A stretch of DNA of 64,000 nucleotides from Priestia megaterium NBRC 15308 = ATCC 14581 (GTDB taxonomy: Bacteria; Bacillota; Bacilli; Bacillales; Bacillaceae_H): the NCBI RefSeq assembly GCF_000832985.1, contig NZ_CP009920.1, positions 1,116,001 through 1,180,000 on the forward strand, given 5' to 3'. A program made the position numbers and the translations under genes. Shown here piece after piece: positions 34,738-44,814 of this stretch; the stretch's first letter is position 1; the number at the start of each line of letters is the position of its first letter. The notes below the pieces were generated by a model. The model did not search any database. It saw only the letters and a program-made list of their open reading frames with translations, and had not been told where the DNA came from.

Positions 34738-35703
34738 TCAAAATTTCCGTTTTCCAATGTACTTCGCAATTTGATGCAGCGTTTTTTTCGCCTTGTTTGG
34801 CGGCAGTTCTTCTAAAATGCTCATCGCTTTTTGCAGATAACGATCGCTCATCTCAAATGAACGTTCAATGGCGTTAGAAGATTTAATATCAGAAATAATT
34901 TCATTGATCAGCTCTTGCTCATATTCCCTCTCAAAAAGCTGTTCTACTTTATCTCGAAACTCAGCATTTTCAATGGCATACAAAACTGGCAGCGTAATAT
35001 TTCCTTGCAGTAAGTCGCTGCCAACTGGTTTCCCAAGCTGTTCTTCTGATGAGATAAAATCTAAAATGTCATCGGTAATTTGAAATGACATTCCCACGTA
35101 ATATCCAAACCAAAATAAACGTTTATGTATATCTTCAGGAGCTCCCGCTGCAATTGCACCTAACTGACAGCTTGCAGCAATTAGTAGTGCCGTTTTACGT
35201 TTAATTCTACGCAGATACACGCGTAAGTTTTGGTTTAGATTGTATTTGTCCTTAATCTGTTCAATTTCACCGAGCGTTAATTCCACCATCGTATTAGATA
35301 AAATTTTATGTGCTTCCACATCTTTAACCTCACTCATAACTTCAAGCGCACGAGCAAAGATGTAATCCCCTGTATACATAGCAATACGATTGTCCCATTT
35401 TGCCTTAATTGTTGGTTTTCCGCGTCGCTTATCAGCGTCATCAATAACATCATCATGAACAAGAGACGCCATATGAATCAGCTCAAGCGCTACTGCCACG
35501 TGTTTGATTTGGTCGATGTTGTAATGCCCAAATTTAGCTGCCAACAAAACAAATACAGGGCGAATTCGTTTCCCCCCTGCTTGTAAAAGGTGAAGAGAAG
35601 CATCTGTGATAAGTGTTTCATCGGTATGAACAGTTTGTTCAAGTTCTTTCTCAATAAGGGTAATATCCGTATTCAAAAAAGCGTACATCATTTTTAGTTT
35701 CAT
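34738..35703 (-). CDS. hepT: Heptaprenyl diphosphate synthase component II
   Basis: Catalytic prenyltransferase subunit that builds the C35 side chain of menaquinone-7 together with HepS. 321 residues. The first aspartate-rich motif is in LVHDDVIDDADKRRGKPT (near residue 82), the second in QITDDILDF (near 208). The ATG at 35703 is preceded by AAGGTGAGTCCA. It completes the hepS-menG-hepT operon, 81 bases after menG. Confidence 0.96.
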   Translation of the reverse strand: MKLKMMYAFLNTDITLIEKELEQTVHTDETLITDASLHLLQAGGKRIRPVFVLLAAKFGHYNIDQIKHVAVALELIHMASLVHDDVIDDADKRRGKPTIKAKWDNRIAMYTGDYIFARALEVMSEVKDVEAHKILSNTMVELTLGEIEQIKDKYNLNQNLRVYLRRIKRKTALLIAASCQLGAIAAGAPEDIHKRLFWFGYYVGMSFQITDDILDFISSEEQLGKPVGSDLLQGNITLPVLYAIENAEFRDKVEQLFEREYEQELINEIISDIKSSNAIERSFEMSDRYLQKAMSILEELPPNKAKKTLHQIAKYIGKRKF

Positions 35704-35784
35704 TGGACTCACCTTGCATTATATATTCATTCTTTACTCCTTATCCTACAGGCTGTTGCACCTGTAGGACAAGCTTTTTCTCTT

Positions 35785-36489
35785 TTATCGTTTGTACCCT
35801 AGATGCATCGCTGCTACTCCACCTGTGTAAGATTTCACTTCAACATCTGTCAAACCGGCTTCACGGAACATATCAGCCAATTGCTTTTGACCTGGAAAGT
35901 CCCTTGCTGACTCTTGAAGCCATGAATATTCATCATAGCTTTTAGCGACCATCTTTCCAAGCGCAGGCATAATATACTTAAAGTAAAGCAAGTACATTTG
36001 TCGGTAGCCGACCATCGTGGGCTGAGACGTTTCAAGGCAAACCACTTTTCCGCCAGGTTTCACGACGCGCTGCATTTCCTTTAAAACTTGAAGGTAATCG
36101 GGCACGTTGCGCAGTCCGAATCCAATCGTTACATAGTCAAATGAATTATCTTCAAAAGGAAGTTCCATTGCATTGCCATGTAGTAAGGTAATATTTGAAA
36201 AAGGTGAGTTTTTTACTTTCTCTTCACCAATCTTTAGCATATTTTGACTAAAATCCAGGCCAACTGCCTCTCCTGTTTCTCCAACTGCTTCAGCCATAGC
36301 TAGCGTCCAATCCGCAGTTCCGCAACAAACATCTAAAGCTTTTGTTCCTTTTTGAACATTCATTCGCTTCATCGTATCTTTGCGCCATGCCTTATGACGC
36401 TGAAAACTAATAACAGAATTCATTTGATCATAATTTTTGTATATTTTTTCAAATACGCCATGGACACGCTGTTCTTTTGATTGCTGCAT
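35785..36489 (-). CDS. menG: Demethylmenaquinone methyltransferase
   Basis: SAM-dependent C-methylation, last step of menaquinone synthesis (UbiE/MenG family). 234 residues. Family signatures: [17 protein letters not shown] near residue 20, SAM loop [17 protein letters not shown] near residue 49, and [24 protein letters not shown] near 122. Starts 4 bases after the hepS stop behind AGAAGGATAGAGAT. It sits between the two subunits of heptaprenyl diphosphate synthase, so side-chain synthesis and ring methylation are made from one operon. Confidence 0.97.
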   Translation of the reverse strand: MQQSKEQRVHGVFEKIYKNYDQMNSVISFQRHKAWRKDTMKRMNVQKGTKALDVCCGTADWTLAMAEAVGETGEAVGLDFSQNMLKIGEEKVKNSPFSNITLLHGNAMELPFEDNSFDYVTIGFGLRNVPDYLQVLKEMQRVVKPGGKVVCLETSQPTMVGYRQMYLLYFKYIMPALGKMVAKSYDEYSWLQESARDFPGQKQLADMFREAGLTDVEVKSYTGGVAAMHLGYKR

Positions 36490-36493
36490 ATCT

Positions 36494-37285
36494 CTATCCT
36501 TCTCCTACGACATTTTTCAGCACTTCTAAGCTAGATGTAAGTTCATCTAAGTGCTCTCTTAAAAACTCATTCATCACAAATTCACTTCGTAAGTATCCTC
36601 TAACAATGTTTACAGACTGTTGAGTATACGAATAAAGGTATTCTTTTATTTGTTCTTGATTCATACCAATTTGTTTGCAATAGTTTAGCAAGAGAGTAGA
36701 CTCTTTATGCTGCAATGACTTTAATTGCTTTAATATCCCGTTCAAATACGCTGCATGTTTTAAAAGTTCTTTCCACTCTTCACGTTCAAAATAGTCACAT
36801 AAGCATCTTACAAACGATGATTCTGCTGCTAAAAAACTATTCATAACGTCGTGTGGATTAGTAGAGCGATTGTTATAAATGTGTATCTTAGCGATATTAA
36901 TTTCTTTAATAGCAGATGCTATAACTTTCATTAAATTCAGCTGGTTGCTTTGAGCTAAATAGTAATAGTACAGGCCGCTGTAATAATCTCCGGCCAAAAC
37001 TACCAGCTGCCGCTCATGCAGCTTTCCTTCATTTCCGCTAACATTTTGAGTGGAGACTAGATCGTGGGTATCAAGTGCGGTTTGAACGAGCATCACAGAT
37101 AGCACAGAGCTGTTCTTTTTTTCTTCTTCCATTGAAAGAGTATCTAAGAACGAACACATGTACAGTAATCTATTTTCATCAATACGCGGATGATGAATAT
37201 ATTTTTTTACATATGGATGACTTAATTCAACATGAAGCTGTTCTTTCATGTTGGCCACAATATCATAGATGGTTTTTACGCTCAT
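36494..37285 (-). CDS. hepS: Heptaprenyl diphosphate synthase component I
   Basis: Non-catalytic helical subunit that sets chain length and activates HepT. About 263 residues. It is poorly conserved; the family segment [25 protein letters not shown] near residue 15 and the ALDTHDLVS motif near 82 support the call, as does position before menG and hepT. Two adjacent ATG codons (37288 and 37285) are possible, both served by AGGGAGACAAGG. Confidence 0.9.
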   Translation of the reverse strand: MSVKTIYDIVANMKEQLHVELSHPYVKKYIHHPRIDENRLLYMCSFLDTLSMEEEKKNSSVLSVMLVQTALDTHDLVSTQNVSGNEGKLHERQLVVLAGDYYSGLYYYYLAQSNQLNLMKVIASAIKEINIAKIHIYNNRSTNPHDVMNSFLAAESSFVRCLCDYFEREEWKELLKHAAYLNGILKQLKSLQHKESTLLLNYCKQIGMNQEQIKEYLYSYTQQSVNIVRGYLRSEFVMNEFLREHLDELTSSLEVLKNVVGEG

Positions 37286-37547
37286 CATCCTTGTCTCCCT
37301 TTCCATCACTATTTGTTTAAAGTTCTTTTAACTCCAAATCGATAGTGTCAATTATAACATAATTACATTATAAAATATCCTTTAAATTCTTTTGAAGCTT
37401 TTTCACGGTTTAAATCATTTAGCTGCTCATCCGCTTGAACACCGTTCATCTACATACCATCTGGATTTCTTAGACAGTAATTTAAGATATTGCTTTTAGT
37501 TTCACCATGTTTTTCCTGTTCTTATTCATTTATTTTAAATATAAATA

Positions 37548-37568
37548 AAAGCAGGAAAATCCCTGCTT
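37548..37568 (-). terminator. Terminator after mtrB
   Basis: AAGCAGG and CCTGCTT pair around a short loop, followed on the minus strand by UUUAUUUAU. Confidence 0.7.
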
Positions 37569-37797
37569 ATTTTTTCGTATCGGATTCAATTTCTCCGTGA
37601 ACAGTCTGAATGACGGCTTTGCCACGAATTTTAATTGCGGATGTATGCTCAGTAAACTGCGCAATCATTACTTCGCCTTTATCTAGTTTTTCTGAATGAT
37701 GAAATCGCGTATCTGCTCCTCGCGTTAAGCCAATTACGTTAACTCCATCTTCGACCGCTTTAATGACAATATACTCCGGCGTTCCTTTTTGTGTCAT
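37567..37797 (-). CDS. mtrB: Trp RNA-binding attenuation protein TRAP
   Basis: Forms an 11-subunit ring that, with bound tryptophan, wraps (G/U)AG repeats in RNA and causes termination in the trp leader. 76 residues. Conserved parts: [36 protein letters not shown] with the RNA-contacting lysine and arginines ([20 protein letters not shown]). GAAGGAGAAGAGAAT precedes the ATG; the in-frame ATG eight codons upstream lies at the end of folE. It shares an operon with folE (mtrA-mtrB), and its target at 30630-30691 is in the same window. Confidence 0.96.
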   Translation of the reverse strand: MTQKGTPEYIVIKAVEDGVNVIGLTRGADTRFHHSEKLDKGEVMIAQFTEHTSAIKIRGKAVIQTVHGEIESDTKK

Positions 37798-37822
37798 ATT
37801 CTCTTCTCCTTCATCATCCACA

Positions 37823-38389
37823 TTATGATTTAATCAGTGATAAAACTTCAGCTCTAGAACTTGCATCGTGTTCTAACACTCCGCGTACAGCAGAAGTGAT
37901 TGTCATAGCTCCAGGCTTTTTAATGCCTCGCATGGTCATACACATGTGCTCTGCTTCCACTACTACCATTACCCCGTGCGGCTCTAATGTTTCTACAATA
38001 GAATCCGCCACTGTAGATGTAATTCTCTCCTGAAGCTGAGGACGTTTCGCAACAGCTTCTACTGCTCTTGCCAGCTTACTTAAACCGGTCACTCGTCCGC
38101 CTTTTGGAATATACGCAACATGAGCTTTTCCATAAAAAGGCACTAAGTGATGTTCACACATAGAGTAAAAAGGAATATCTTTTACAAGCACTAGCTCTTC
38201 ATGATCTTCTCCAAAAACTGTTTTAAAATGTTCTTTTGGATCTTCATTCAACCCGGAAAAGACTTCCTCATACATTTTAGCTACTCGCTTTGGTGTATCT
38301 AATAATCCTTCACGGTTTGGATCTTCGCCAATTGCTTCTAAAATTAGTCTCACGGCTTGTTCGATCTGTGGTTTATTTACAGATGACAT
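37823..38389 (-). CDS. folE: GTP cyclohydrolase I
   Basis: First step of folate synthesis: GTP to dihydroneopterin triphosphate (type IA, zinc enzyme). 188 residues. Zinc ligands are seen in [21 protein letters not shown]-like stretch (CEHH near residue 75) and the cysteine in MCMTMRGI; the LSKLAR motif and [10 protein letters not shown] are intact. GGAGGGCAACAAC precedes the ATG at 38389. It is mtrA of B. subtilis, cotranscribed with mtrB 26 bases downstream. Confidence 0.97.
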   Translation of the reverse strand: MSSVNKPQIEQAVRLILEAIGEDPNREGLLDTPKRVAKMYEEVFSGLNEDPKEHFKTVFGEDHEELVLVKDIPFYSMCEHHLVPFYGKAHVAYIPKGGRVTGLSKLARAVEAVAKRPQLQERITSTVADSIVETLEPHGVMVVVEAEHMCMTMRGIKKPGAMTITSAVRGVLEHDASSRAEVLSLIKS

Positions 38390-38465
38390 GTTGTTGCCCT
38401 CCAATTCGTTGCATTACGACTTTATGAAAAAAATTCTAGCATATGTATATACCAAAGGCAAAAAA

Positions 38466-38491
38466 GAAAGGTCGCAAATGTGCGACCTTTC
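38466..38491 (-). terminator. Terminator after hbs
   Basis: GAAAGGTCGCA and TGCGACCTTTC, 11 bp perfect, loop AATG, followed by a U run on the minus strand. Confidence 0.88.
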
Positions 38492-38537
38492 AAAGCTCTT
38501 CATCAACGGCTATGAATAAAGCCATTTTATGTAGATA

Positions 38538-38810
38538 TTATTTTACAGCATCTTTAAGAGCTTTACCTGGTTTGAATGCAGGAACTTTGCTAGCAGGAAT
38601 TTCGATTTCTTCGCCAGTTTGTGGATTGCGTCCTTTACGAGCAGCACGTTCACGTACTTCGAAGTTACCAAAACCGATAAGTTGAACTTTGTCCTCAGCT
38701 TTTAAAGCTTCTAAAATTGTATCGAAAACAGCATCAACTGCTTTTGTAGCATCCTTTTTTGAAAGCTCACTTGCTTCTGCAACAGCATTAATTAATTCTG
38801 TCTTGTTCAT
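38538..38810 (-). CDS. hbs: DNA-binding protein HU
   Basis: Histone-like nucleoid protein, 90 residues, the exact HU length. It starts [20 protein letters not shown]; the beta-arm tip has [15 protein letters not shown] and the C-terminal helix [15 protein letters not shown]. The ATG at 38810 follows GGGAGGAGGTGAATGGC; the longer reading frame upstream has no family support. It is a single gene between folE and spoIVA, as in B. subtilis. Confidence 0.97.
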   Translation of the reverse strand: MNKTELINAVAEASELSKKDATKAVDAVFDTILEALKAEDKVQLIGFGNFEVRERAARKGRNPQTGEEIEIPASKVPAFKPGKALKDAVK

Positions 38811-39183
38811 GCCATTCACCTCCTCCCAAAATCGGATCATATAATAACTAAAAACCTTGTTAGAAAAGGAATCTAGTAATTCGTTATATCTCATTCTTTA
38901 ACAAAACAAATGGATATTATACATAACCTATGTATCGACAAGCCTAATCATAAACGATTGAACTAAATAATTCAATGTTTTTCATTCATCTGCCGTATGT
39001 ATGTAGTGAAAACAGTATGATCGATCGATTTCTGTTAAAAGATTAACATATTGAACAAGGCATAGCAAGCAGAAAATAACGCAGGAATAGGATAACCACG
39101 CGATCTATCACAATATATGTAAAGTTTTGTATGATCTATCCAAAAAGAAGAGGCTCCTTTATGAGGAGCCTAACGTTACATGC
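38811..39183. other. Intergenic region hbs-spoIVA
   Basis: 373 AT-rich bases. The hbs promoter should be here: ATTATA at 38916-38921 reads TATAAT on the minus strand, with TTGTCG only 14 bases further upstream, so the pair is imperfect. At the far end, 39151-39171, lies the spoIVA terminator. Nothing else was recognised. Confidence 0.4.
39151..39171 (-). terminator. Terminator after spoIVA
   Basis: AGGCTCCT and AGGAGCCT form an 8-bp stem; on the minus strand CUUCUUUUU follows. Confidence 0.65.
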
Positions 39184-40662
39184 TTATAGAATAATCGCGA
39201 TTAAACCTCCGGATCCTTCGTTAATAATCCGTTCTAGCGTTTCTTTTAACTTATATCGTGCATTTTCAGGCATCAGCGACAGCTTTCCTTGAATTCCTTC
39301 TCTTACAATTGAACTTAGAGAGCGGCCAAATATATCTGAATTCCAAATTGAAAGCGGATCATCTTCAAAGTCTTGCATCAAATAACGAACTAATTCTTCG
39401 CTTTGCTTCTCCGTTCCGATAATCGGCGCAAATTCTGATTCTACATCCACTTTAATCATGTGTATAGAAGGTGCCACTGCTTTTAAACGAACTCCAAAAC
39501 GCGATCCTTGGCGAATAATTTCAGGTTCATCAAGGCTCATATCCGAAAGCGAAGGTGCAGCTACACCATAACCCGTTTGTTTAACCATACGAAGGGCATC
39601 AGAGACTTGATCATACTCGGTTTTTGCATGCACAAAATCTTGCATTAACTGCAGCAAATGATCTCTTCCGCGAATTTCTACTCCCACGATTTCTTTCAAA
39701 ATCTGGTCGTATAAGTCATCTGGAGCATATAAGTCAATTTCAGCAATTCCCTGCCCCATCTCAATTCCGGCTAATCGAGCCTGATCGATAAATTCAAACT
39801 GGCTAAATTGCTCTACTACCCGTTCAACGTCTCTCAGCCTCTTAATATCTTTTACCGTTTCTTTAACGGCTTCTTGATAGCTTTCACGCAGCCAATGTTT
39901 ATCTTTTAAAACCATTACCCAGCTTGGTAGATTAACGTTGACTTCTAATACAGGGAACTCGTAGAGTGCTTCTCTTAATACGTTCATCACATCAGTATCG
40001 CGCATGCTTTCCACGCTCATCGCTAATACTGGAATATCATATTTTTCATTAAGCTTTGCACGAAGCTTTTCTGTATCAGGATGATATGGCTGTACGGTAT
40101 TAATAACCATGATAAATGGTTTGCCTACTTCTTTTAATTCATTAATGACGCGCTCTTCTGCTTCCACGTAATCTTGACGAGGTATATCTCCAATTGAGCC
40201 ATCTGTTGTAATGACGACACCAATCGTTGAGTGTTCTTGAATTACCTTTCTCGTTCCAATTTCAGCCGCTTCGTGAAATGGAATGGGTTCTTCATACCAA
40301 GGTGTATTGATCATTCGAGGTCCGTTTTCATCTTCGTACCCTTTAGCCCCTGGCACCGTATATCCTACACAATCTACTAACCGTATGTTAACTTCTAGCC
40401 CGTCATCTACCAAAACATTAACTGCTTGATTCGGTACGAATTTCGGCTCAGTTGTCATAATCGTTTTTCCAGCTGCACTTTGTGGTAGTTCATCTTGTGT
40501 GCGAGCTCTTTCTGCCTCGTTCTCGATGTGAGGCAGGACCACCAGCTCCATAAATTTTTTAATAAATGTAGATTTTCCTGTTCGAACTGCTCCCACCACA
40601 CCTAAATATATATCGCCTCCTGTACGTTCAGCGATATCTTTAAATACATCCACCTTTTCCAA
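39184..40662 (-). CDS. spoIVA: Stage IV sporulation protein A (spore coat ATPase)
   Basis: ATP-hydrolysing cytoskeletal protein that polymerises on the forespore to form the base of the spore coat and is needed for cortex. 492 residues, equal to B. subtilis. Walker A GAVRTGKS is at 24-31 and a switch-like DCVGYTVPGA near 113; the C-terminus ends GGLIAIIL, the membrane-localising tail. The start codon is TTG at 40662, 7 bases after GGAGG. A candidate sigma-E promoter lies at 40731-40760. Confidence 0.97.
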   Translation of the reverse strand: MEKVDVFKDIAERTGGDIYLGVVGAVRTGKSTFIKKFMELVVLPHIENEAERARTQDELPQSAAGKTIMTTEPKFVPNQAVNVLVDDGLEVNIRLVDCVGYTVPGAKGYEDENGPRMINTPWYEEPIPFHEAAEIGTRKVIQEHSTIGVVITTDGSIGDIPRQDYVEAEERVINELKEVGKPFIMVINTVQPYHPDTEKLRAKLNEKYDIPVLAMSVESMRDTDVMNVLREALYEFPVLEVNVNLPSWVMVLKDKHWLRESYQEAVKETVKDIKRLRDVERVVEQFSQFEFIDQARLAGIEMGQGIAEIDLYAPDDLYDQILKEIVGVEIRGRDHLLQLMQDFVHAKTEYDQVSDALRMVKQTGYGVAAPSLSDMSLDEPEIIRQGSRFGVRLKAVAPSIHMIKVDVESEFAPIIGTEKQSEELVRYLMQDFEDDPLSIWNSDIFGRSLSSIVREGIQGKLSLMPENARYKLKETLERIINEGSGGLIAIIL

Positions 40663-40730
40663 AAGATCCCCTCCGATCTATGAGTTCATGGAATATGACA
40701 TCCATTGCGAGAGTAAATTAGGACACTATA

Positions 40731-40760
40731 TAGTTATGACGTTGTCCTATTAAAATATGA
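40731..40760 (-). promoter_or_regulatory. Candidate sigma-E promoter of spoIVA
   Basis: On the minus strand TCATATT (40754-40760), a 15-base spacer and CATAACTA (40731-40738), close to the sigma-E consensus KMATATT-N14/15-CATACANT. spoIVA is sigma-E controlled in B. subtilis. Confidence 0.5.
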
Positions 40761-40846
40761 CTTTTGATAGAAAAATTTATGATTTTTTTCATGCACATGC
40801 TGACTTAGTCATTCTGATTATCATTATTGGTGTACAAGAAAGAGAA

Positions 40847-40885
40847 AACCCCTTCTCTCTGAATATTATTCAAGGAGAAGGGGTT
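40847..40885 (-). terminator. Terminator after yphF
   Basis: AACCCCTTCTC and GAGAAGGGGTT pair over 11 bp; the loop holds a further GAAT/ATTC pairing. A U-rich stretch follows on the minus strand. It overlaps the yphF stop region by lying just downstream of 40892. Confidence 0.8.
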
Positions 40886-40891
40886 CATGAC

Positions 40892-41614
40892 TTATTTTTT
40901 AAAAAATATTGGTTCATTCTTATCGTTGACTGTATAAGGAAGAGAGTAAGCAGGTACAAAATCACTGTTTTCCACAAGGAGCTTTCGTATATCTTCACCA
41001 GGTTTGTAGGAGCTTTTATGCTTTTGAATGGCATCATACAAATCAGGACGATAATCTACAAATACATCTCCCTGCCCATTAACAATTAAAGAAAGACTAT
41101 TCCCTGTATATGGGCTAGTAACGACAGGAGGCTCTTTCATATTCAATTTTTTATAATTAATAGAGAATACGCCGGGAGCGATGACGTCTTTAAACGGTAC
41201 GTACCCTTTATGATTTTGACGGTATATATTCAAATGTACGTTAACATCTTGAATCGTATCCGCCATCCGTAAGTCTAATAATTTAACCGTGGGCTTTGTT
41301 TCTGCATCCACAAGTACGTACGCAAATACCCCTCCGCTTTCATATGAATTTCCAGGTGCGTCTTGCATGTATCTAGGAACAATTTTCGTAAAGTCAATCG
41401 GATATTTTTGATAAATCGGCGTGTCCATATCTTTCGTTTTTATTGGCAATAAGCCTCCGCTTTCTTGTTTAAATTGATCAACCGCCGTTTGCACGGAAGC
41501 AACTTGATCTTTATAAGGAACTTGATTTTGAGACATTCTTTCCGTCGGGTACAAACAACCGGATAATACAAAAATGGTTAACCCAACAATAGACGTTAGC
41601 ATGAATTTTTTCAT
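40892..41614 (-). CDS. yphF: Lipoprotein YphF
   Basis: About 240-residue lipoprotein of unknown function. The signal peptide MKKFMLTSIVGLTIFVLSGC ends in the lipobox LSGC, so the mature protein begins at cysteine 20, anchored outside the membrane. Regions DQVASVQTAVDQFKQESGGLLPIKTKD and YKPGEDIRKLLVENSDFVPAYSLPY are visible. ATG 41614 follows AGGGTG at 6 bases; the GTG three codons upstream is too close. It is followed by spoIVA and preceded by yphE, the B. subtilis order. Confidence 0.87.
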   Translation of the reverse strand: MKKFMLTSIVGLTIFVLSGCLYPTERMSQNQVPYKDQVASVQTAVDQFKQESGGLLPIKTKDMDTPIYQKYPIDFTKIVPRYMQDAPGNSYESGGVFAYVLVDAETKPTVKLLDLRMADTIQDVNVHLNIYRQNHKGYVPFKDVIAPGVFSINYKKLNMKEPPVVTSPYTGNSLSLIVNGQGDVFVDYRPDLYDAIQKHKSSYKPGEDIRKLLVENSDFVPAYSLPYTVNDKNEPIFFKK

Positions 41615-41638
41615 TTTTCTCACCCTACCATATGTACA

Positions 41639-41842
41639 TTAAGCATCTGTCGGCCCGCTGAATACAACAATTACCATAATAAGACCTGCTACAATCATAA
41701 GCAAATAGGCAATGAAAGCGAGTACAATTTTACCAATGCGGTTCGTAATTTTATAACGACTAAAGTAAATAGAAAATACCGAAATAAACATAAATACAAT
41801 GGAGCCCAATGAAATCCACATCTTTAACAAACCTGGCGACAA
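41639..41842 (-). CDS. yphE: DUF2768 small membrane protein YphE
   Basis: 67-residue membrane protein with two predicted helices (about residues 9-27, MWISLGSIVFMFISVFSI, and 38-63). Function unknown. The start is TTG at 41842: AAGGAG lies 9 bases upstream and the family begins MSxGLxKMWISLGS; the ATG seven codons later would lose this part. It leads the yphE-yphF pair, with a 24-base gap. Confidence 0.85.
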   Translation of the reverse strand: MSPGLLKMWISLGSIVFMFISVFSIYFSRYKITNRIGKIVLAFIAYLLMIVAGLIMVIVVFSGPTDA

Positions 41843-42157
41843 ATTGCATCCACTCCTTTTTTCACCGTTATTATAACATAAGGACTTATAGTTAAGATGG
41901 ATATTGATAGAACTTTCTAAATTAACTATTTATTTACCTTCCAGTGATTCATGGTCTATAGTAATTACTTTCCTATTAAATTGACAAATTCCTGCTTTTT
42001 CACATAAAAAAAATCGAAGCGAAGGGGGCTCTTCGCTTCGATCATAACTAAATATTCCCATACTAACAGTTCTACTCATCTTTATTTACACGTTATTTTA
42101 TGCAAGTAAATGATTTTGGGTATCACCAATTGCCTATTTTTTCATATTTCTTTGCAC
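41843..42157. other. Intergenic region yphE-gpsA
   Basis: 315 bases. The gpsA terminator is at 42013-42042. A possible yphE promoter reads TTGTCA (41982-41987), 18 bases, TACTAT (41958-41963) on the minus strand. A second TATAAT stands close to the ribosome binding site. The stretch 42043-42157 shows nothing. Confidence 0.4.
42013..42042 (-). terminator. Terminator after gpsA
   Basis: ATCGAAGCGAAG and CTTCGCTTCGAT, 12 bp perfect, loop of 6, followed by eight U on the minus strand. It lies 115 bases past the gpsA stop. Confidence 0.9.
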
Positions 42158-43189
42158 TTAATTTAATTTTTCTCCTAAAACATTCGCTAAATCTTCCATT
42201 TCATGTGTTTTAGTACGAGACATAAGCGCGTCTACTGCATCCTTTGCCTTCACATCATTAAACAGTACATTATATAAAGCATCAGCAATCGGCATTTTTA
42301 CGTCATATTTTTGAGATAGCTGGTAAGCTGCTTTCGTGGTGCGTACACCTTCTACAACCATTCCCATATTTTCTAATACTTCGTCTAAATTTTTGCCTTT
42401 TCCAAGAAGATTACCAGCGCGCCAATTTCGAGAATGAACGCTTGTACACGTTACAATCAAGTCTCCAATCCCCGTTAAACCTGAGAACGTCAGAGGATTA
42501 GCACCAAGCACAGTACCTAAACGAGCGATTTCAGCCAAGCCACGAGTCATAAGAGCGGCCTTCGCATTGTCACCATATCCAAGTCCATCCGTGATACCAG
42601 CAGCAAGAGCAATAATATTTTTTAACGCTCCCCCAATTTCCACACCAATCACATCAGGATTTGTATAAACACGGAAGTACTGCTGATTATTAAATAAATC
42701 CTGCACTTTTTCTGCTGCTTGTATGTTTGTTGAAGCTGACGTCACAGTTGTCGGCTGCCTTCTACTTACTTCTTCAGCATGACTCGGACCTGATAAGACA
42801 ACGATGTCTTTTGTATCAATTTCTTGTTGAATCATTTGAGATATACGTAAAAGAGAATCCGGTTCAATCCCTTTACTTACGTGAACAATTGTAAATAGTT
42901 CATCGGTAAGGGATTTTAGCTGCTGCAACACTTCACGAATCGCCTTCGTTGGAACAGCTAAAATAAGGGTTTCAACACCTTCTATTGCCTTTTCTAATGA
43001 CGTAAAACCTTTAATCTGATGAGGAAGCTCTACACCAGGCAAATATTTTTCATTCTTATGCGTCTCGTTGATTTGATCAATGACTTGTTGTCTATGTCCC
43101 CAAATGCGAACATCGTGTCCATTTTCCGCCAATACGAAAGCTAATGCAGTTCCCCAGCTTCCTGCTCCTAGTACAGCTATTCTTTCCAC
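42158..43189 (-). CDS. gpsA: Glycerol-3-phosphate dehydrogenase [NAD(P)+]
   Basis: Makes sn-glycerol 3-phosphate from dihydroxyacetone phosphate for phospholipid synthesis. About 343 residues. NAD(P)-binding [20 protein letters not shown] starts near residue 8; the catalytic lysine lies in [28 protein letters not shown]. The GTG at 43189 is preferred because GAGGATG is at a proper distance and the family starts here; a GTG three codons earlier is also in frame. It follows der by 17 bases, so they are cotranscribed. Confidence 0.95.
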   Translation of the reverse strand: MERIAVLGAGSWGTALAFVLAENGHDVRIWGHRQQVIDQINETHKNEKYLPGVELPHQIKGFTSLEKAIEGVETLILAVPTKAIREVLQQLKSLTDELFTIVHVSKGIEPDSLLRISQMIQQEIDTKDIVVLSGPSHAEEVSRRQPTTVTSASTNIQAAEKVQDLFNNQQYFRVYTNPDVIGVEIGGALKNIIALAAGITDGLGYGDNAKAALMTRGLAEIARLGTVLGANPLTFSGLTGIGDLIVTCTSVHSRNWRAGNLLGKGKNLDEVLENMGMVVEGVRTTKAAYQLSQKYDVKMPIADALYNVLFNDVKAKDAVDALMSRTKTHEMEDLANVLGEKLN

Positions 43190-43206
43190 GCCGATCACAT
43201 CCTCTG

Positions 43207-44517
43207 TTATTTTCTTGGTCTTGCAATAATTTTAATTGGAGTTCCTTCAAATCCAAAAGCTTCACGAAGCTTATTTTCTAAGAAACGTTTATATGAAAAA
43301 TGCATTAGCTCAGGATCATTTACAAACACAACAAAAGTTGGCGGCTTAATTGCTACTTGAGTTGTGTAATAGATTTTTAAGCGGTTGCCGTTGTGAGTAG
43401 GCGTAGGGTTCATTGCTACTGCATCCATAATCACATCATTTAAGATGCTTGTTTCTACACGTACCGCATGGCTTTCGCTTGCAAGATCAATCATTGGCAA
43501 TAGCGTATGCGTACGTTTTTTCGTTTTAGCTGAAAGGAATACAATTGGAGCATATGTTAAGAACTGAAAATGCTCACGTATATTCTCTTCAAATTTTTTC
43601 ATTGTTTTTTCATCTTTTTCTACTGTATCCCATTTGTTTACAACGATGACAACAGCTTTTCCAGCTTCTTGTGCATAGCCAGCAATCTTCTTATCTTGTT
43701 CAATAATACCCTCTTCAGCATTTAATACAACTAAGACAACATCTGAGCGTTCAATTGCCTTTAATGCGCGCAGTACGCTGTATTTTTCAGTACTCTCGTA
43801 CACTTTTCCACGCTTTCTCATTCCAGCTGTATCAATAACAACATATTCTTGATCTTCTTTTGTAAACTTTGTATCAATGGCATCGCGTGTCGTGCCGGCA
43901 AGATCACTGACAATAACACGGTCTTCACCTAGAAGAGCATTAACTAATGAAGATTTCCCTACGTTAGGACGACCAATCAATGAAAATTTAATGACTTCTT
44001 CTCCGTAATCTTCGTCTTTTTCTTTTGGAAAGTGCTTAGCTGCCTCGTCTAGCAGGTCACCTAAACCTAAACCATGCGTTCCTGAGATTGGGAACGGTTC
44101 TCCATATCCTAGTGCGTAGAAATCATAGATTAATTCTCTCATTTCAGGATTATCTACTTTATTAACAGCTAGGACAACGGGCTTTTTGGATTTGTATAAA
44201 ATTTTCGCCACTTCTTCATCAGCTGCAGTAATTCCATCGCGTCCATTTACTAGAAAAATGATTACGTCCGCTTCATCAATTGCAATTTCTGCCTGCTGTT
44301 TGATCTGTTCTAAAAATGGCTCATCTCCAATATCAATACCGCCGGTATCAATAATGTTAAAGTCCACATTCAGCCACTCACCTGAACTATAGATACGATC
44401 ACGAGTTACACCCGGAATATCTTCTACAATAGATACTCGCTCTCCTACAATTCGGTTGAAAATTGTTGATTTTCCTACGTTGGGACGACCAACAATCGCA
44501 ATAATTGGTTTTGGCAT
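43207..44517 (-). CDS. der: Ribosome biogenesis GTPase Der (EngA)
   Basis: Essential GTPase with two tandem G domains that assists 50S subunit assembly. 436 residues. G1 motifs GRPNVGKS occur twice (residues 9-16 and about 182-189), each followed by DTxG (DTGGID, DTAGMR) and NKxD (NKVDNP, NKWDTV); a KH-like C-terminal domain carries [39 protein letters not shown] precedes the ATG. It is cotranscribed with gpsA. Confidence 0.98.
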   Translation of the reverse strand: MPKPIIAIVGRPNVGKSTIFNRIVGERVSIVEDIPGVTRDRIYSSGEWLNVDFNIIDTGGIDIGDEPFLEQIKQQAEIAIDEADVIIFLVNGRDGITAADEEVAKILYKSKKPVVLAVNKVDNPEMRELIYDFYALGYGEPFPISGTHGLGLGDLLDEAAKHFPKEKDEDYGEEVIKFSLIGRPNVGKSSLVNALLGEDRVIVSDLAGTTRDAIDTKFTKEDQEYVVIDTAGMRKRGKVYESTEKYSVLRALKAIERSDVVLVVLNAEEGIIEQDKKIAGYAQEAGKAVVIVVNKWDTVEKDEKTMKKFEENIREHFQFLTYAPIVFLSAKTKKRTHTLLPMIDLASESHAVRVETSILNDVIMDAVAMNPTPTHNGNRLKIYYTTQVAIKPPTFVVFVNDPELMHFSYKRFLENKLREAFGFEGTPIKIIARPRK

Positions 44518-44629
44518 ACGATTCTTCCCTTTCCTTGATCTTTTTTATGTATCGGCAACCAGTCTTTAATCGACTAAAGGTATTTATCTACATGTACAAA
44601 TAAATAAGATCATTCTTTTTTCAAAAATT

Positions 44630-44655
44630 GAGGCCATGCAGCGTGGCATGACCTC
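44630..44655 (-). terminator. Likely terminator after yphA
   Basis: GAGGCCATGC and GCATGACCTC pair with one G-U/mismatch; AAUUUUUG follows on the minus strand. It lies 160 bases past the yphA stop. Confidence 0.6.
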
Positions 44656-44814
44656 TACTAATCGATCATAAGCGATAAAGCAGGCTTTTTATCAGCTCTA
44701 TTTTACATCAAGCTGATTAACTGCCTATCCGCTGAATAAGCATTACTCTTTCAATCAAACAATTTTATCAAAAATCACCGGTAACAACAATATAATTTTA
44801 CGAAATCTCTTCTT

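Noticed and set aside
37321-37547. Riboswitch upstream of the hepS-menG-hepT operon
   Set aside because: AT-rich with no stable conserved stems; only the mtrB terminator was found nearby.
40757-41089. Plus-strand 110-codon frame
   Set aside because: It lies over the yphF terminator and antisense to yphF, with no binding site.
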